Source of the DNA: Synanceia verrucosa
Lineage: Eukaryota > Chordata > Actinopteri > Perciformes > Synanceiidae
Length of the DNA stretch: 64,000 nucleotides
NCBI GenBank assembly: GCA_029721515.1
Contig: CM056563.1
Location: 6,577,454-6,641,453, forward strand
Direction: 5' to 3'
Positions within the stretch are counted from its first letter, which is position 1. Each line of letters opens with the position of its first letter. Position numbers and translations under genes: made by a program. Under the pieces are notes generated by a model that saw only the letters and a list, made by a program, of their open reading frames with translations, did no database searches and was not told the DNA's origin. Positions 1-9,889 of the stretch are shown one piece after another.

Positions 1-360
1 TTTCCTTCAGCCGTCATTGTAGGCTCCTGCGCTTCCGACCAATCATTCCCTGCTTCTATGATACTGGTTATATACTGTAGACTTGGCAGAGTGAAATCAT
101 GTAATCCACAATCTGGTTTAGCATTCAGACTGCTTTTGTGCATTCCACCTTAAATTGTTTTTTTGTTTTTGTATGATTTTGTCCTTTTTTTTTTTATTAA
201 AAAATAAAGATACCATATGCACATGATATATGTCTGTATTCAAAACTCATTCTGAATACATACTCAAAATTAAGGACCTGATATCATCTCCTGTTGCTCT
301 GTTACAGCACTTCAAATTGTACTTATGATTCTGCAGATTCAATAAAATGTCTTTTTTTCT
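1..360 (+). other. Possible 3' UTR end of an upstream gene
   Basis: AATAAA-type signals occur near 203 (in a run of A) and near 338 (TTCAATAAAATG). The second is followed by a T-rich, GU-rich stretch (TGTCTTTTTTTCTC, then TGTTTGTATTGTC), as expected just downstream of a cleavage site. No protein similarity is visible before it. In mammals the gene upstream of ARHGAP23 on the same strand is SOCS7, so a socs7 3' UTR is possible, but this rests on synteny alone and nothing in these bases proves it. Confidence 0.35.
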
Positions 361-1403
361 CAGACTGTTTGTATTGTCTTATGTGCAGCAGCATAGTGGG
401 ACAAATGTAAAAGTCAGACAACCTGCTGTTGAGTCTCTTTATACCGGTCCCTACCTCCTGCCCTTTGCTTTCTACATGCACTCTTTCAAAAAATCATTGC
501 CTTTCATTTAGTTTGTGGTAGTTTAAAGACATTTATTTAGGAATATGCTTGGCACAGCTAGGAGTGGTATATTTAATCCACACTGACTGGACAATATATT
601 AGGTACGCTGGGTAAAAGTAGTGCAGTACAAAGCAAAACAACTCTGTGAGAGATGGATGCCTCTTTAATTTGTCATCAGAATGCTCGTTTATCGAAATCC
701 AAGCTGAACACACTACCAATGGTGTTTCTTCATTTAGCATAGGTTACTAATTTTACACTTTTACCCTCATCAACAACAGTTTTGCTACATTCAAGATGAA
801 AATGATTGACGGTACACATTGTTCAAATAGTTTGCTATTTGTGTTAGCAACAACATACTTTGAGTAGGCTATTTCTTTAGTAGAACAAGATGAATTCATG
901 TGCACTTATTAGCATTAGCCTTGCTAGCTAACGTGTTAGCGTTACTGTTCCAGTACTATTGTGTCTTTTACAATATATGACAGTTTTCTGAGAGGAATGT
1001 AAACCATAACAGGTAACATTACCCTCATTAAAATAGTTGTTTTAACTATATTCACAGTGACAGCGATGTTAGAAAGACAAGCATTGGTCAGTTTGTTAGC
1101 AACGGCTAGGGACATAATGTGAGCCATTTGGTGGCTGTGTGTCTCTTATCATTAGCCTAACAAGCTATAACAATATAAACAATATATAACGTTTTCTGGG
1201 AAGAACAGCAAGAGGAGAGTGTAACCTGGAGCAAAAAACATATTTCAACATGCAATAAATGCCACCCTCATGAAGCTCATTTTATCAGTTTCTGTTGAAA
1301 CCGTGTTGATGCTTTGGAGGGTGTAGCTTGTACTGCTACAGGCAGTTTTAGGTATAAACAAACCTAATAAACAGGAAACTGCAATACATATACATATATA
1401 TAC

Positions 1404-1454
<51 letters not shown>

Positions 1455-1760
1455 TGTATATGTAGCAATGTAAGTAAGATAAATTAAATTCCATGTCCTT
1501 TGTTGTGTCATAATATGTAGAAAGAAAATAATGGCATTGTTGACAATGGAGGAAATCACACTTATCAATTGGTCATTTTACCCCGAGTACCGCCTGTCAG
1601 GTCATACTTGTGTTTCCTGGTGTGTATCCACCATATCAATGACACGCTTAGGTACAAAATTATGTCTTTTGGTTTAATTCGTTTGGTTTATTAGGAGGCA
1701 AAGTTCGCGATTTGTCGTGAAAATCTGCCTGAAAGCCTAACGCGAGGTTAAAAAAAACCC
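361..1760. other. Intergenic AT-rich sequence
   Basis: No gene is visible. The stretch is AT-rich with scattered TTAGC/GCTAAC words (900-1160) and the TA microsatellite annotated separately. The short open frames here have no recognisable protein character. Confidence 0.6.
1387..1451. repeat. (TA)n microsatellite
   Basis: About 65 bases of almost pure TA/CATA repeat, with one interruption (ACGTG) near 1402. It is self-complementary, so slippage and assembly error are likely here. Confidence 0.95.
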
Positions 1761-1764
1761 TTAG

Positions 1765-1810
1765 TCTACCTCCACTTCCTGTTTTTGCGGGAGGCGGGGC
1801 GTCTCCATGG
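1765..1810 (+). promoter_or_regulatory. Promoter-like ETS site plus GC box
   Basis: CACTTCCTG (an ETS-type site, reverse AGGAAGTG) at about 1773-1781 is followed by GGGAGGCGGGGCG (an Sp1/KLF GC box) at 1789-1801, in a locally CpG-containing stretch after AT-rich DNA. This is the usual look of a TATA-less promoter on the + strand. It sits 130 bases upstream of the small ORF at 1938. A five-codon uORF (ATG at 1808, stop at 1823-1825) follows immediately. Confidence 0.45.
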
Positions 1811-1937
1811 AGGACTCGAGCTGATTGTCGTTTCAAACGAACAGTTCCGATCTTGGCCGATCTCCTTCACCGGCGGTGGCGCTTTTTGCTGCGTGTCTCT
1901 CGCGTCCACAACGTCCATCCCTGGTCCTGTTTCCATC

Positions 1938-2015
1938 ATGGTGGACATTTTGTTGTTGATGTTTTTTGCCATCGTTGGCCTCGTCTTCCTTTCTTACATC
2001 ATCTACTTGCTGTGA
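1938..2015 (+). CDS. Candidate 25-aa transmembrane micropeptide
   Basis: The ORF is 25 codons plus TGA. It starts MVDILLLMFFAI and ends in LSYIIYLL, and nearly all of it would form one membrane helix. It has a single acidic residue at position 3 and a polar Ser-Tyr pair near the C-terminus. The ATG context (ATCATGG, purine at -3 and G at +4) is good, and this is the first in-frame ATG after the promoter-like block at 1765-1810. A TGA, an acidic-codon-like GAT/GAG stretch and an AATAAA at about 2173 follow, so a short transcript is plausible. A donor-like GTAAGG at 2148 could also splice onward. I do not recognise the peptide. Small membrane regulators of this size exist (sarcolipin is one example), but any function here would be a guess. 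A chance hydrophobic ORF in a 5' UTR is the main alternative. Confidence 0.4.
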   Translation: MVDILLLMFFAIVGLVFLSYIIYLL

Positions 2016-2171
2016 TGATCATGATGATGTTGATGATGAGAAGGAGGAGGAGGAGGATAAAGTCCTGCTCAGCCACACCGGTGCACAGGCTTATACAGGA
2101 TGTGTGTTTTTCCTCTCCAGCATCCTTGGTTTCCATCATGGACAATGGTAAGGGAGCGTTTCCTTTCATGT

Positions 2172-4139
2172 AATAAATGTGATATTGTGCAGATGATCTT
2201 GGGTGAATCCATTACAACGTGGTGATACTATACTACAGGGAGCATAGCCTCTTCCCTAGACATGGCTGTTATAATGCAGGCTCTGATATGTCTATATATA
2301 TGGGTGAAATAGCATGTTATTGTTCCAGAATAAGCTATGTGTGAGTATTTCTAGTTTGATAGCAGCTGTCATCTGTTTCAGGGAGAAGTGCCAGGGTCCA
2401 ATCATGATGGTGCCGCCCCATTGGAGCTTTCCTGTAGGAGGTGAGGAGCAATCCAGCTGAGAGAAACAAGAAGGAGACACCAAACTCTTTCTACTCTTTC
2501 CTTCCTTCCCCCACTTCTCCAACATGATGTCATTACTCCAAGAGCTCCCATTTACTGATTTTCCAAACAATCTTTTCTGCACGTGAAATCAGTAATATGA
2601 AAGGATGGTTTTGTAGGGTTGTGTGTAATACAGGTGTAGAATTCACCTTTTTCTAAACACTGTGAGCTAGTTGTTAGCTCTTAGTATGATGTGTAATGTT
2701 CAGTTTGACCGTGTCACCCCTATGACTATAACTTTTGTGTACACATGTTTTGTTTTTGTTGGCTAAGCCTTGACATCATTGCTATAATATTACTTTATTC
2801 ACATGTTGCCATTATGTTCTTCTTACTATAATCAAGCTTCCCTGTCAGGTTAAAGCCAAGGGGCATGTGTTCTTAAAATGTCCTTTTCTGTTTTATTACT
2901 TTGGCTGTAAATGCATCCACTGTATGTGCTCCTTTACTGCCACACCTCATATAAACAATGTATTACATACAGTATAAATGATGTTAAGTTTACTGATGCA
3001 CTGATGATTTACTGAGGATAATGATGGTATTTTACATGATATGTCAAATAAAGATGATTTTAGTAAACCCAGTTCTTTCCTCTTCGGTTCAACACATTCT
3101 TTTTTAATTTTTCGGTGACTACCATAGATCATTAATTTCTGCCAAAGGAAACATTTTTGCTACTTTTCATGCTATAATGAGTCCCTAAAGTCAGTGTGAC
3201 CCATTTCTGTGTGCTTTTTTTGTAGAGGCATCAGATATATAAACAGGAAATGCTTGGACACTGCACATACTGTTTTTACACAGGCAGTGAATGAGACTCT
3301 TCTGTTTAAAACATTTTTCAGGCCAAATACTGCTCTAATTCCTCCATGCTAACGTCTGTTATAATTCATTTATATTAGTATCCTCATTATGCTGTACTGT
3401 GTGATGCTGTATTCCAGTGTTAGCTAAATTAGAGTCATTGACCTTGAGGGAGTGCATGAAATAAGGACTATTTTTGTCACATGCTGTTTCCTCCCTCTCT
3501 GTCCACCGAGTAGAGGTCATGTCATTACCTCTGCAAGCAATGCAGCAAATCACAAATAACTGATGCAGATCATGGTGTTTGTGAAGGAGGACTCACATTT
3601 TCATATTTTAAAGATTAAAGCACTCTGGCTCAATAAGGCCTCTCACTTAAGTCACATTACCATGGTGGTGTCATCAGTGTTATGGGCTGTCCTGTAGGTG
3701 GTGCTGTTTACCTACAGTAAGCTGTGCAGAAGATTAATAAATTGGCTCAGTCCAGATCCAGAGGTTTGTAAGGACAGGTGAGGCCAGGCCAGGTGTGACT
3801 TCAGTTTAACAGTTGATGAAAAGTTTATTGCGTCTTTACCTTATTTTACTACATAAATTATTATATTTTTGAAAAAAAACTCCTCCTCACACAATCACGA
3901 TCAAACTTTTCTGAGTGAAACCATTTTACACGTATGTGTGATTCACTTATATCTACCTGAACTCACTTATTGAAAATAAGCTAAATTTCTTATTTGTCAT
4001 TATGTCAACAGGTTGTCTTCCTCTCATTTTTGATGTTGAATGACTGCGAGGTGACAGGTCAGCTTCTTTAGTTCTATATTTTATATTAATTGTGTCTAAA
4101 ACAATTTCCCTAAACATATTCTGTAAAACCTCCCTCCTT
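2172..4139. other. Non-coding sequence with poly(A)-type signals
   Basis: AATAAA occurs at about 2173, and again at about 3047 (TCAAATAAAGATG) followed by a T-rich stretch. Either could end a transcript starting near 1800. No supported coding exon is seen. The remainder is AT-rich unique-looking sequence. Confidence 0.5.
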
Positions 4140-4550
4140 AAAGAGTTAGTGAGAGTTAGACTAGAAGATTAATACAACGTTCATATTTGTGTTGTAAATA
4201 TAAAGCTACAGGTGGCAGCTGCTTAGCTTAGCTTAGTTTAGCTTAGCTTAGCTTAGCTTAGCTTTGCACACAGACTGGAAACAAAGGGAAACAGCTAGCC
4301 AGGCATTCATAGTGTCATGCAAATATCATATAACTATACACTTGCTTAGTTTAATACAAATTAAACACAGAAGTAGCATGTTAATTTTTGAGCTTTGTCA
4401 CATTTCGACCAAACCGAGCTAGCTGTTTCCCTCTTTCCATCCTTTATGATGCTAGGCTAAGCTAACCAACCCTCTGGCTGTAGAGTCACAGTTACTGTAC
4501 AGACAGGAATCAACTATCTCTCAGCAAGAAAGCAAGTGATAAACAGTTTA
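4140..4550. mobile_element. Palindromic MITE-like element with GCTTA expansion
   Basis: Two arms are inverted relative to each other. The left arm carries GAGAGTTAGACTAGAAGATT, then AAAGCTACAGGTGGCAGCTG, a run of GCTTA units, and GACTGGAAACAAAGGGAAAC. The right arm (4416-4545) carries the same words in reverse order and complement: AGCTAGCTGTTTCCCTCTTT, GGCTAAGCTAACC, CTGTAG and CTATCTCTCAGCAAG. The words match a very common teleost palindromic repeat that contains the AGCTTAGC core. Arms have diverged, so the copy is old. Confidence 0.6.
4215..4264. repeat. (GCTTA)n short tandem repeat
   Basis: About nine imperfect copies of GCTTA, one of them GTTTA, lie inside the left arm of the palindromic element. 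Confidence 0.85.
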
Positions 4551-4685
4551 ATGTCACAGTGACTGCGCACTTAACATTACTTAAAGACAGCCTGTGCAGA
4601 CAGACACTCTGAGAAATAATCTGAATTCCTCTCCTGATAGTATAATCTACCAATCTCAGCATTACAATTCACCCGCTGTTCTGAG

Positions 4686-4687
<2 letters not shown>

Positions 4688-4719
<32 letters not shown>
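4688..4719. repeat. (CA)n microsatellite
   Basis: Sixteen uninterrupted CA units. Confidence 0.97.
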
Positions 4720-4721
<2 letters not shown>

Positions 4722-5640
4722 CAGCATGTTTGGCTCAGATCAAATGGCGCTGCTGCAGTCCAGAGTAGAGGGTGTTCAAGACAAACACAAGGATGCATTG
4801 AAGCTGGACTGTAGAAAAGAAAAGTAGGGCAGGGTTTCTTTGGTGTTTGCAGCTCTGCATGTTGCATGACCTTGTAATACTGCATTCCTGACCCCCCCTT
4901 TCACTCGCTGGCCTGCCACACTGCTCCTGGATACCATATCAGATCATGTCACTGCTGTGTTATGTGTCCATTGAATCAAAATAAGCCAGAGCAGGTGCTC
5001 CTTTGTTTTTCAGCTGCAGGGGGGAATTGGGTTTCCCCATGAGCAGTATATTTGGGTAGATGCTGTAATAAGGGTCATCTGTGTGTTTATGATCACTTTA
5101 AAATGAAAAATCCATGCACAGGGTGGCCTGGCAGCGCTGCAGCCACTGGCAGCGTGTTTTGCATTTCTGAGCCTGTTTTTGTTATTGTCTTCTGATATTT
5201 TCCTCTCTGCTTGAAACATACACAATGTGATGCCACTGCCAGATGTTTCCAGTGCAGAGTTTGATGTCAGATATCAACAATACATAAACAATATCAGGTT
5301 ACTCAAGGAATTCATCCATGTTGCCTTTTAAATTCAGTGACGGGTGTGACTTTTTCTATCTGCATCCATTTGTTGATGCCAAAGCTGAATAAAGTAGGAT
5401 CAGTGGATCCTAATCAGTCACTGAAACAGACCTAGACGACACTGGCTGAGGAACATCTGACACACTGAAGTCTTGGATCATAACATTTCATCACATAATA
5501 ACGCCTGGAAGGCACTGAACCGTAAAAATAAATAATATTCAACTTCTTTACTGATTTAATTTCTTGCCGTTTAAACTGATGCTGCACAAAGTGACTACAT
5601 GTTCATAGTACTTTTTTTTTTTTTAACGATTGCTTCAGCA
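4720..5640. other. Intergenic sequence, no gene seen
   Basis: Unique-looking sequence between the CA repeat and the degraded mariner element. No exon or RNA gene can be supported. Confidence 0.5.
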
Positions 5641-5917
5641 CGACTTTGAAAACAGGGCTCGGAATTTCAAAAACACTACACACAATTAGCACAACCACAC
5701 ACACAATATGCAGAACACCTCAGGTCCTGTACAAAATGAAACACCACATGAAACACACACTCATTTCATAAGGCTTAATTCTGTTAGAACCAGCTGTTGT
5801 GTTTAACTTAAAACACTTTTAGTAATGCTACCTCTCAGTGATTAGATTACTTTAAGCAAAGAAAGTGAAAATATACAACATGGTAAATTCACCAAACACA
5901 AAGATCAAAACTGCAGA

Positions 5918-6990
5918 CTATTGAACATATGATGTATTTCTCTTCATAGAACCAAAATCAGTCAACATAGACAGACAACATAAACATGTCCTAACACTGT
6001 AAGCCCAGAAAATAGACCAAAATACTGTACTACTAGTACAGGTTAAAAGTACTGTAAAGGAAAAGAAGAAAACAAAAATAAATGTGAATAAAATAAATTG
6101 AATACTACACATCTCTTCGCCTAGCTGGAGCTGGCCTGAGAATTTCATCAACATCACAGGAAATATCCTCATTGGCAAGACAATGTGGGAAGGACCGTCT
6201 TGAATGATGGATCCATCGTTGCACAGTGGCGGTGTCGATTTGATTTCACAAGCCTCTTCCATGGCCTGAGTGAGAGATCATAAACCTTCCACCACCATGT
6301 TGAGAAAAACTCTTCAGTGGGGTTTAGAAATGGAGAATATGGTGGAAGGTACAGTACTGTAAACTGTTCTGCACCAGAGCAGAGAGCTGGAAGGACACAT
6401 TGTCTCAGATGACAATGTGGTGCATCTGGTGCATTTGGTTAATTACTGTGACAAGGTTGTGTAATCGGTCCAAAACATATGTGATCTGTGTTGTAAGGAC
6501 CCATATTGGCATGTCGGTGGAGGACCCCATTCTGTGAAATGACAGCACAAAGGGTGATGTCACCCCCACTTTGCCCTGGGACATTAATTATAGCCCTGTG
6601 GCCAATGATAGTTCTGTCCCTCCTTCTTGCTTTACTGAGGTTGAACCCTGCCTCATCTATGTACATGAATTAATGCAGGATTTCCTCAGCATCCATCTGT
6701 AAGACTCTCTGAAATACAGTGAAAGACAAACATAGGTCTAGTATACGGTAAATTAAATGTTTGGTCCTCTGAATTTCTGCTCAACAGGCACTCGATAAAG
6801 TTTCATTTGAACTTGATGTCTTTTCAGGATGCGTGCTAGTGTTGTCAGAGAGACCTGATGGACATTATTGAAAATGAAAATTGTCACCAATAATGTTGGG
6901 TTGTACTTCTCTGGGCCTGATGGCATTATAGGGCAAAACCACGTTTATGATCTCTCTCTCTCTTGTTCTGGTATGAACATGGGCCCCCTT
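5918..6990 (-). pseudogene. Broken transposase (IS630/Tc1-like, DDE domain)
   Basis: Reading the minus strand, the segment at 6439-6666 gives YIDEAGFNLSKARRRDRTII followed by GHRAIINVPGQSGGDITLC and AVISQNGVLHRH. This is the first catalytic-Asp block (YIDEAGF) and following strand of the IS630/Tc1-like DDE transposases common in fish genomes. A further piece near 6200-6262 begins MEEACE, resembling the C-terminal MEEAC segment of the same family. The region between lacks the second catalytic Asp block and the family's usual PYSP-like motif in a readable frame. Around 6930-6990 an Arg-rich stretch resembles the N-terminus. It is an inactive relic with frameshifts and a deletion. Confidence 0.65.
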
Positions 6991-7045
6991 CCTCCTTGCC
7001 ATTCTTGGCCCTCAATCCTTTTTTTGGTGGTGTTTTAAGTTAGGC

Positions 7046-7162
7046 CACTTCCAACCAACCCTGGAAATTTCGTCAAAATCCGCCCACAACTTTTTGAGTT
7101 ATTTTGCAAACCAACAAATAAACAAACCCCGGTGAAAACGTAACCTCTTTGGAGGAGGTTAA
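7046..7162 (+). mobile_element. 3' tail of an RTE-like LINE
   Basis: Contains AATTTCGTCAAAATCCGCCC, ACAACTTTTTGAGTTATTTT, a run of AAACAAAC units and ACCTCTTTGGAGGAGGTT with a closing A-run. This order (phase word, TTTTTGAGTTAT, CAAACAAAC, CCTCCTTGGCGGAGGT) is the 3' end of a non-LTR element seen widely in teleosts. It appears 5'-truncated, as expected of LINE insertions. It interrupts the mariner relic and is therefore younger. Assignment to RTE is from recall of the tail and is not certain. Confidence 0.55.
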
Positions 7163-7450
7163 AAAAAAACTACTGTAAAATGACACAGGAAGGGGTATCA
7201 AAAGTGCTGATATGGTGCATATAACACAGTAAGCATCTGGTTACTGTAACTGATGACAGATTTTTTTTTACCTGTTTTCTTGTTGAAATGTCCTTAATCA
7301 ACTGGCTCATGGCTTTGGTGATTTGTCAGTCAGTGCTTTGGAATTGCAAGGAAGAAACATCATGATTTACTTTCTGTTTAACACAAGTGTGTTTAGTGTT
7401 TCACAAATCACTGTGTGTAATGTTCTACAGAAAGTGTGAGGCTGACTTTG

Positions 7451-8095
7451 TGTCGCTCGTGGTGAAAATCTGGTCCAACGTTTTGTTCCTTGAGTGTAAG
7501 GTGTTGATAATTATGTAATTCTTTTGCTTTTAGTGTTTATGCAGTCATAAAAAACTGTAACATCTCTCCTCTGTGACCTTTTCTGTAATGTCATTAGGAA
7601 TAGAGCAGTGAGGAATTGAGTGTTATAATACAATAGGTGGAGAGGGAGGAGGTGGGGGCGGAGAGGATAGAGACAGAGCAAATAAAGAAAAAGGAGGCAA
7701 TGAAAGAAAAGAGGGAGGGAGGGGGTTATATGTGCTTCGCTATGGCCTTCAGTGGTGGAGTTCCTGTTGTTGTGAGGAGGGTGTTTCCCTGTGCTGGCCG
7801 AGAGGAAAACGCCAAAGGATGTCTTTTTCCTGGCTGACCAAGAATGCCCGGACCCCGAGGTCTTTCCTCTCCTCATGTGTGTTTTATACAACTTAATGCC
7901 AGAGTTTCAGTGCTGATGCTATTAACTGCTGTCCTTCTCTTTCACCCTGGAGCTCAGCCAATGTTATGCTGATGCATAAACATCTCGGCAGAGAGGCGAG
8001 CACAGGGGGAACATTCCTCCCAGGGGCACAGCGACGTGTGCTCTTAAACACCACATCCACACTCACTACAGATTGGACTACACGTCCCAACATGC
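7451..8095. other. Purine-rich upstream flank, no gene seen
   Basis: GA-rich sequence (7620-7740 is strongly purine-biased), with no supportable ORF. It leads into the GC-box/CCAAT region at 8100. Confidence 0.4.
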
Positions 8096-8099
8096 TCCC

Positions 8100-8300
8100 C
8101 CCACAATAGGGGGCGGGGGCCGTAAATCCCGCCAGCCAATGGCTTTGTGTCTGGGGATCTGTGGTTGGTGTGTTGCACGGCAGCTGTTGTCAATGGCAAC
8201 AGAGGTTTTCAGGGAAGCATGAGCTGGACAGCTGGTAGAGGGTCCCTCAGTCCTCTACCGGGAGTCACATGATCCCCAGTAGCCAATCTCAGCCCTCCGC
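8100..8300 (+). promoter_or_regulatory. arhgap23: Candidate distal promoter with GC box and two CCAAT boxes
   Basis: GGGGGCGGGGGC lies at 8109-8120, a CCAAT box (AGCCAATGG) at 8136-8140 and a second (AGCCAATCT) at 8283-8287. An E-box (CACATG) lies between, near 8266. Both CCAAT boxes are in the forward orientation, and the purine-rich exon-like block that follows ends at a splice donor at 8848. The arrangement fits a TATA-less promoter firing to the right. Assignment to arhgap23 is inference from direction and splice phase. Confidence 0.4.
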
Positions 8301-8319
8301 CCTCCTCTCTCCCTCACTC

Positions 8320-8847
8320 CTTCTCTGTCATTTGCTCGCTGTGGCTCTGCTCAACTGCAGCAGGAGGGGGAGGGGAGATAGAAAGAGAGGAGGGAAGTGG
8401 AGACAGGGAGGGAGGGGAGGCGAGAGGCCAGCTCACACTGGGAACGAGTGAAAGAGCTCCAGAACGAAACGGAGAGCGGGAGTCTCTTCCCTCTGCCTGG
8501 TTATCAAGGAGAGAGGCGAGGATCTGATGCATGCCAGGGTTACCCTCCAGCCTCCACCCTGAGCAGCAGGAGAGGAAGAGGACACAGGAAAGGACAAGAC
8601 AGTGACAAGACGCTGTGTTTGGTTGGATGTGTCAGACTGTCACACTCAGAGACACAAGGAGAGCCAGAACCATGCCTCTGTGGGGAGGCGCAGCAGTCGG
8701 CTGCCAGGCTGCCTCGCCTCTGTGAGGACTGCTGTTGGAAATACTGAACGAGAAAAAGAAGAGGAAGAAACAAGGCAGGCAGCCGGAGATCTCGTGCCAT
8801 GACTGGGAACAGGAGGAAGGAGGAGGATCGCTGAAATCATGGACCAG
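8320..8847 (+). other. arhgap23: Candidate distal first exon (ends Met-Asp-Gln)
   Basis: A purine- and GC-rich block after the CCAAT boxes ends in ATGGACCAG at 8839-8847, followed by GTGAGG, a strong donor. If the ATG is used the exon contributes three codons (MDQ) and ends in phase 0, the phase the common exon at 47271 requires. Several upstream ATGs exist, including a short uORF (MTGNRRKEEDR) just before. It could equally be a purely untranslated first exon. The 3' partner cannot be seen from sequence alone. Confidence 0.35.
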
Positions 8848-9842
8848 GTGAGGATGGAGAGGAGGAGAGGAGGGGAGGGACTGAAGGGTAGAGTAGGGGA
8901 CCACCACCTTTTAGTGTGACACACAGAGCACCAGCAGCATCCATAGCATCCCCCTTCCCAAAGAGCACAGCATGCTGCTGACCCTGAAAGGTGTTTTCTG
9001 CTTTCCCTCCATCACCAACACTACCGGCCAGCTAGGTTTCACTCTGGGGGAGGGGGGTCAGTGGAAAGGTGCTGCCACCGGCAAGTGCCAGGCCCCTGGA
9101 GAGATGACACAGCTGAAAGCATCACCTCTGGTGCTGGGCATAAGATCAACACTGAGGGAGGGGAGAGAAAGAGATGCACAGAAAAAGAGGGGTGTGGCTC
9201 GGTTTTGGTGGGTTACAGGCGTCCTCGGTCATGAGCCGCCTTAGCGTGCCATGCAGAAATCTGCAACCTGTCCCTGGAGTCAGGATGGAGCTGGGATGTC
9301 ATGCAACAGGGTTCCCATCCAGTGCTGTGGCTGCGTTCATTCATTCACAGAGGCTCAGATGAGTGAATCCACTGCTTTGTAACATAGTGTACTCATGTCA
9401 GCCACCTTTACAGAGTCTGTCAACCACAGCTTGTTTACTCTGAGTGAATCTCACTTTCAACTGCTGGTATCAGGTGTTGTATCCTGACTGGAGGCAGCCA
9501 GCTGCTGCTAGTTGAGCATGTGATGAATGGCTACCCTACCTTGCCCTCACTGCCAGTGTGTGTCCTATAGTCATTGATTACCTCATCCCCCCTTCCCTCC
9601 CTCCCCACTTCTCCTCTGTTGCTTTGCGTCCTCTCGTCCTGATGTGGAAGCACTGTGAGCATCAGTTTTGTGATTAAAGAGGAGCAGGGGGGATGAGGAG
9701 GGGCGTATGGGTGAGACGCCCCAGACCAACCCTTCCTTTGGCTGAATAATGCATGTGGTCCATAAGGGGAACATCTCCTGTCTGGGTCGGGGTGACGTTA
9801 GCCCCCTAGTAATAGAGATGATGTCATCACTGCTGCTGGTCA

Positions 9843-9844
<2 letters not shown>

Positions 9845-9889
<45 letters not shown>
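9845..9889. repeat. (GT)n microsatellite
   Basis: About 20 uninterrupted GT units, then GCGTGG. Confidence 0.97.

Larger units (their letters stand above)
5640..7450 (-). mobile_element. Degraded Tc1/mariner-superfamily DNA transposon
   Basis: The element is oriented on the minus strand and carries a decayed transposase. The outer sequences AACACTACACACAATT (about 5670) and, in reverse complement at about 7390-7420, AACACTAAACACACTT are similar, consistent with old inverted ends. Exact ends and a TSD could not be fixed. The reading frame is broken many times, so this copy is not autonomous. An RTE-like LINE tail has been inserted near the transposase N-terminus at about 7046-7162. Confidence 0.6.

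Noticed and set aside
1..153. Open frame from the window edge ending in TAA at about 151-153
   Set aside because: Fifty codons with no recognisable motif and no acceptor in phase. More likely 3' UTR.
1245..1568. 107-codon minus-strand frame
   Set aside because: It is built on the TA microsatellite (Tyr-Ile repeats).
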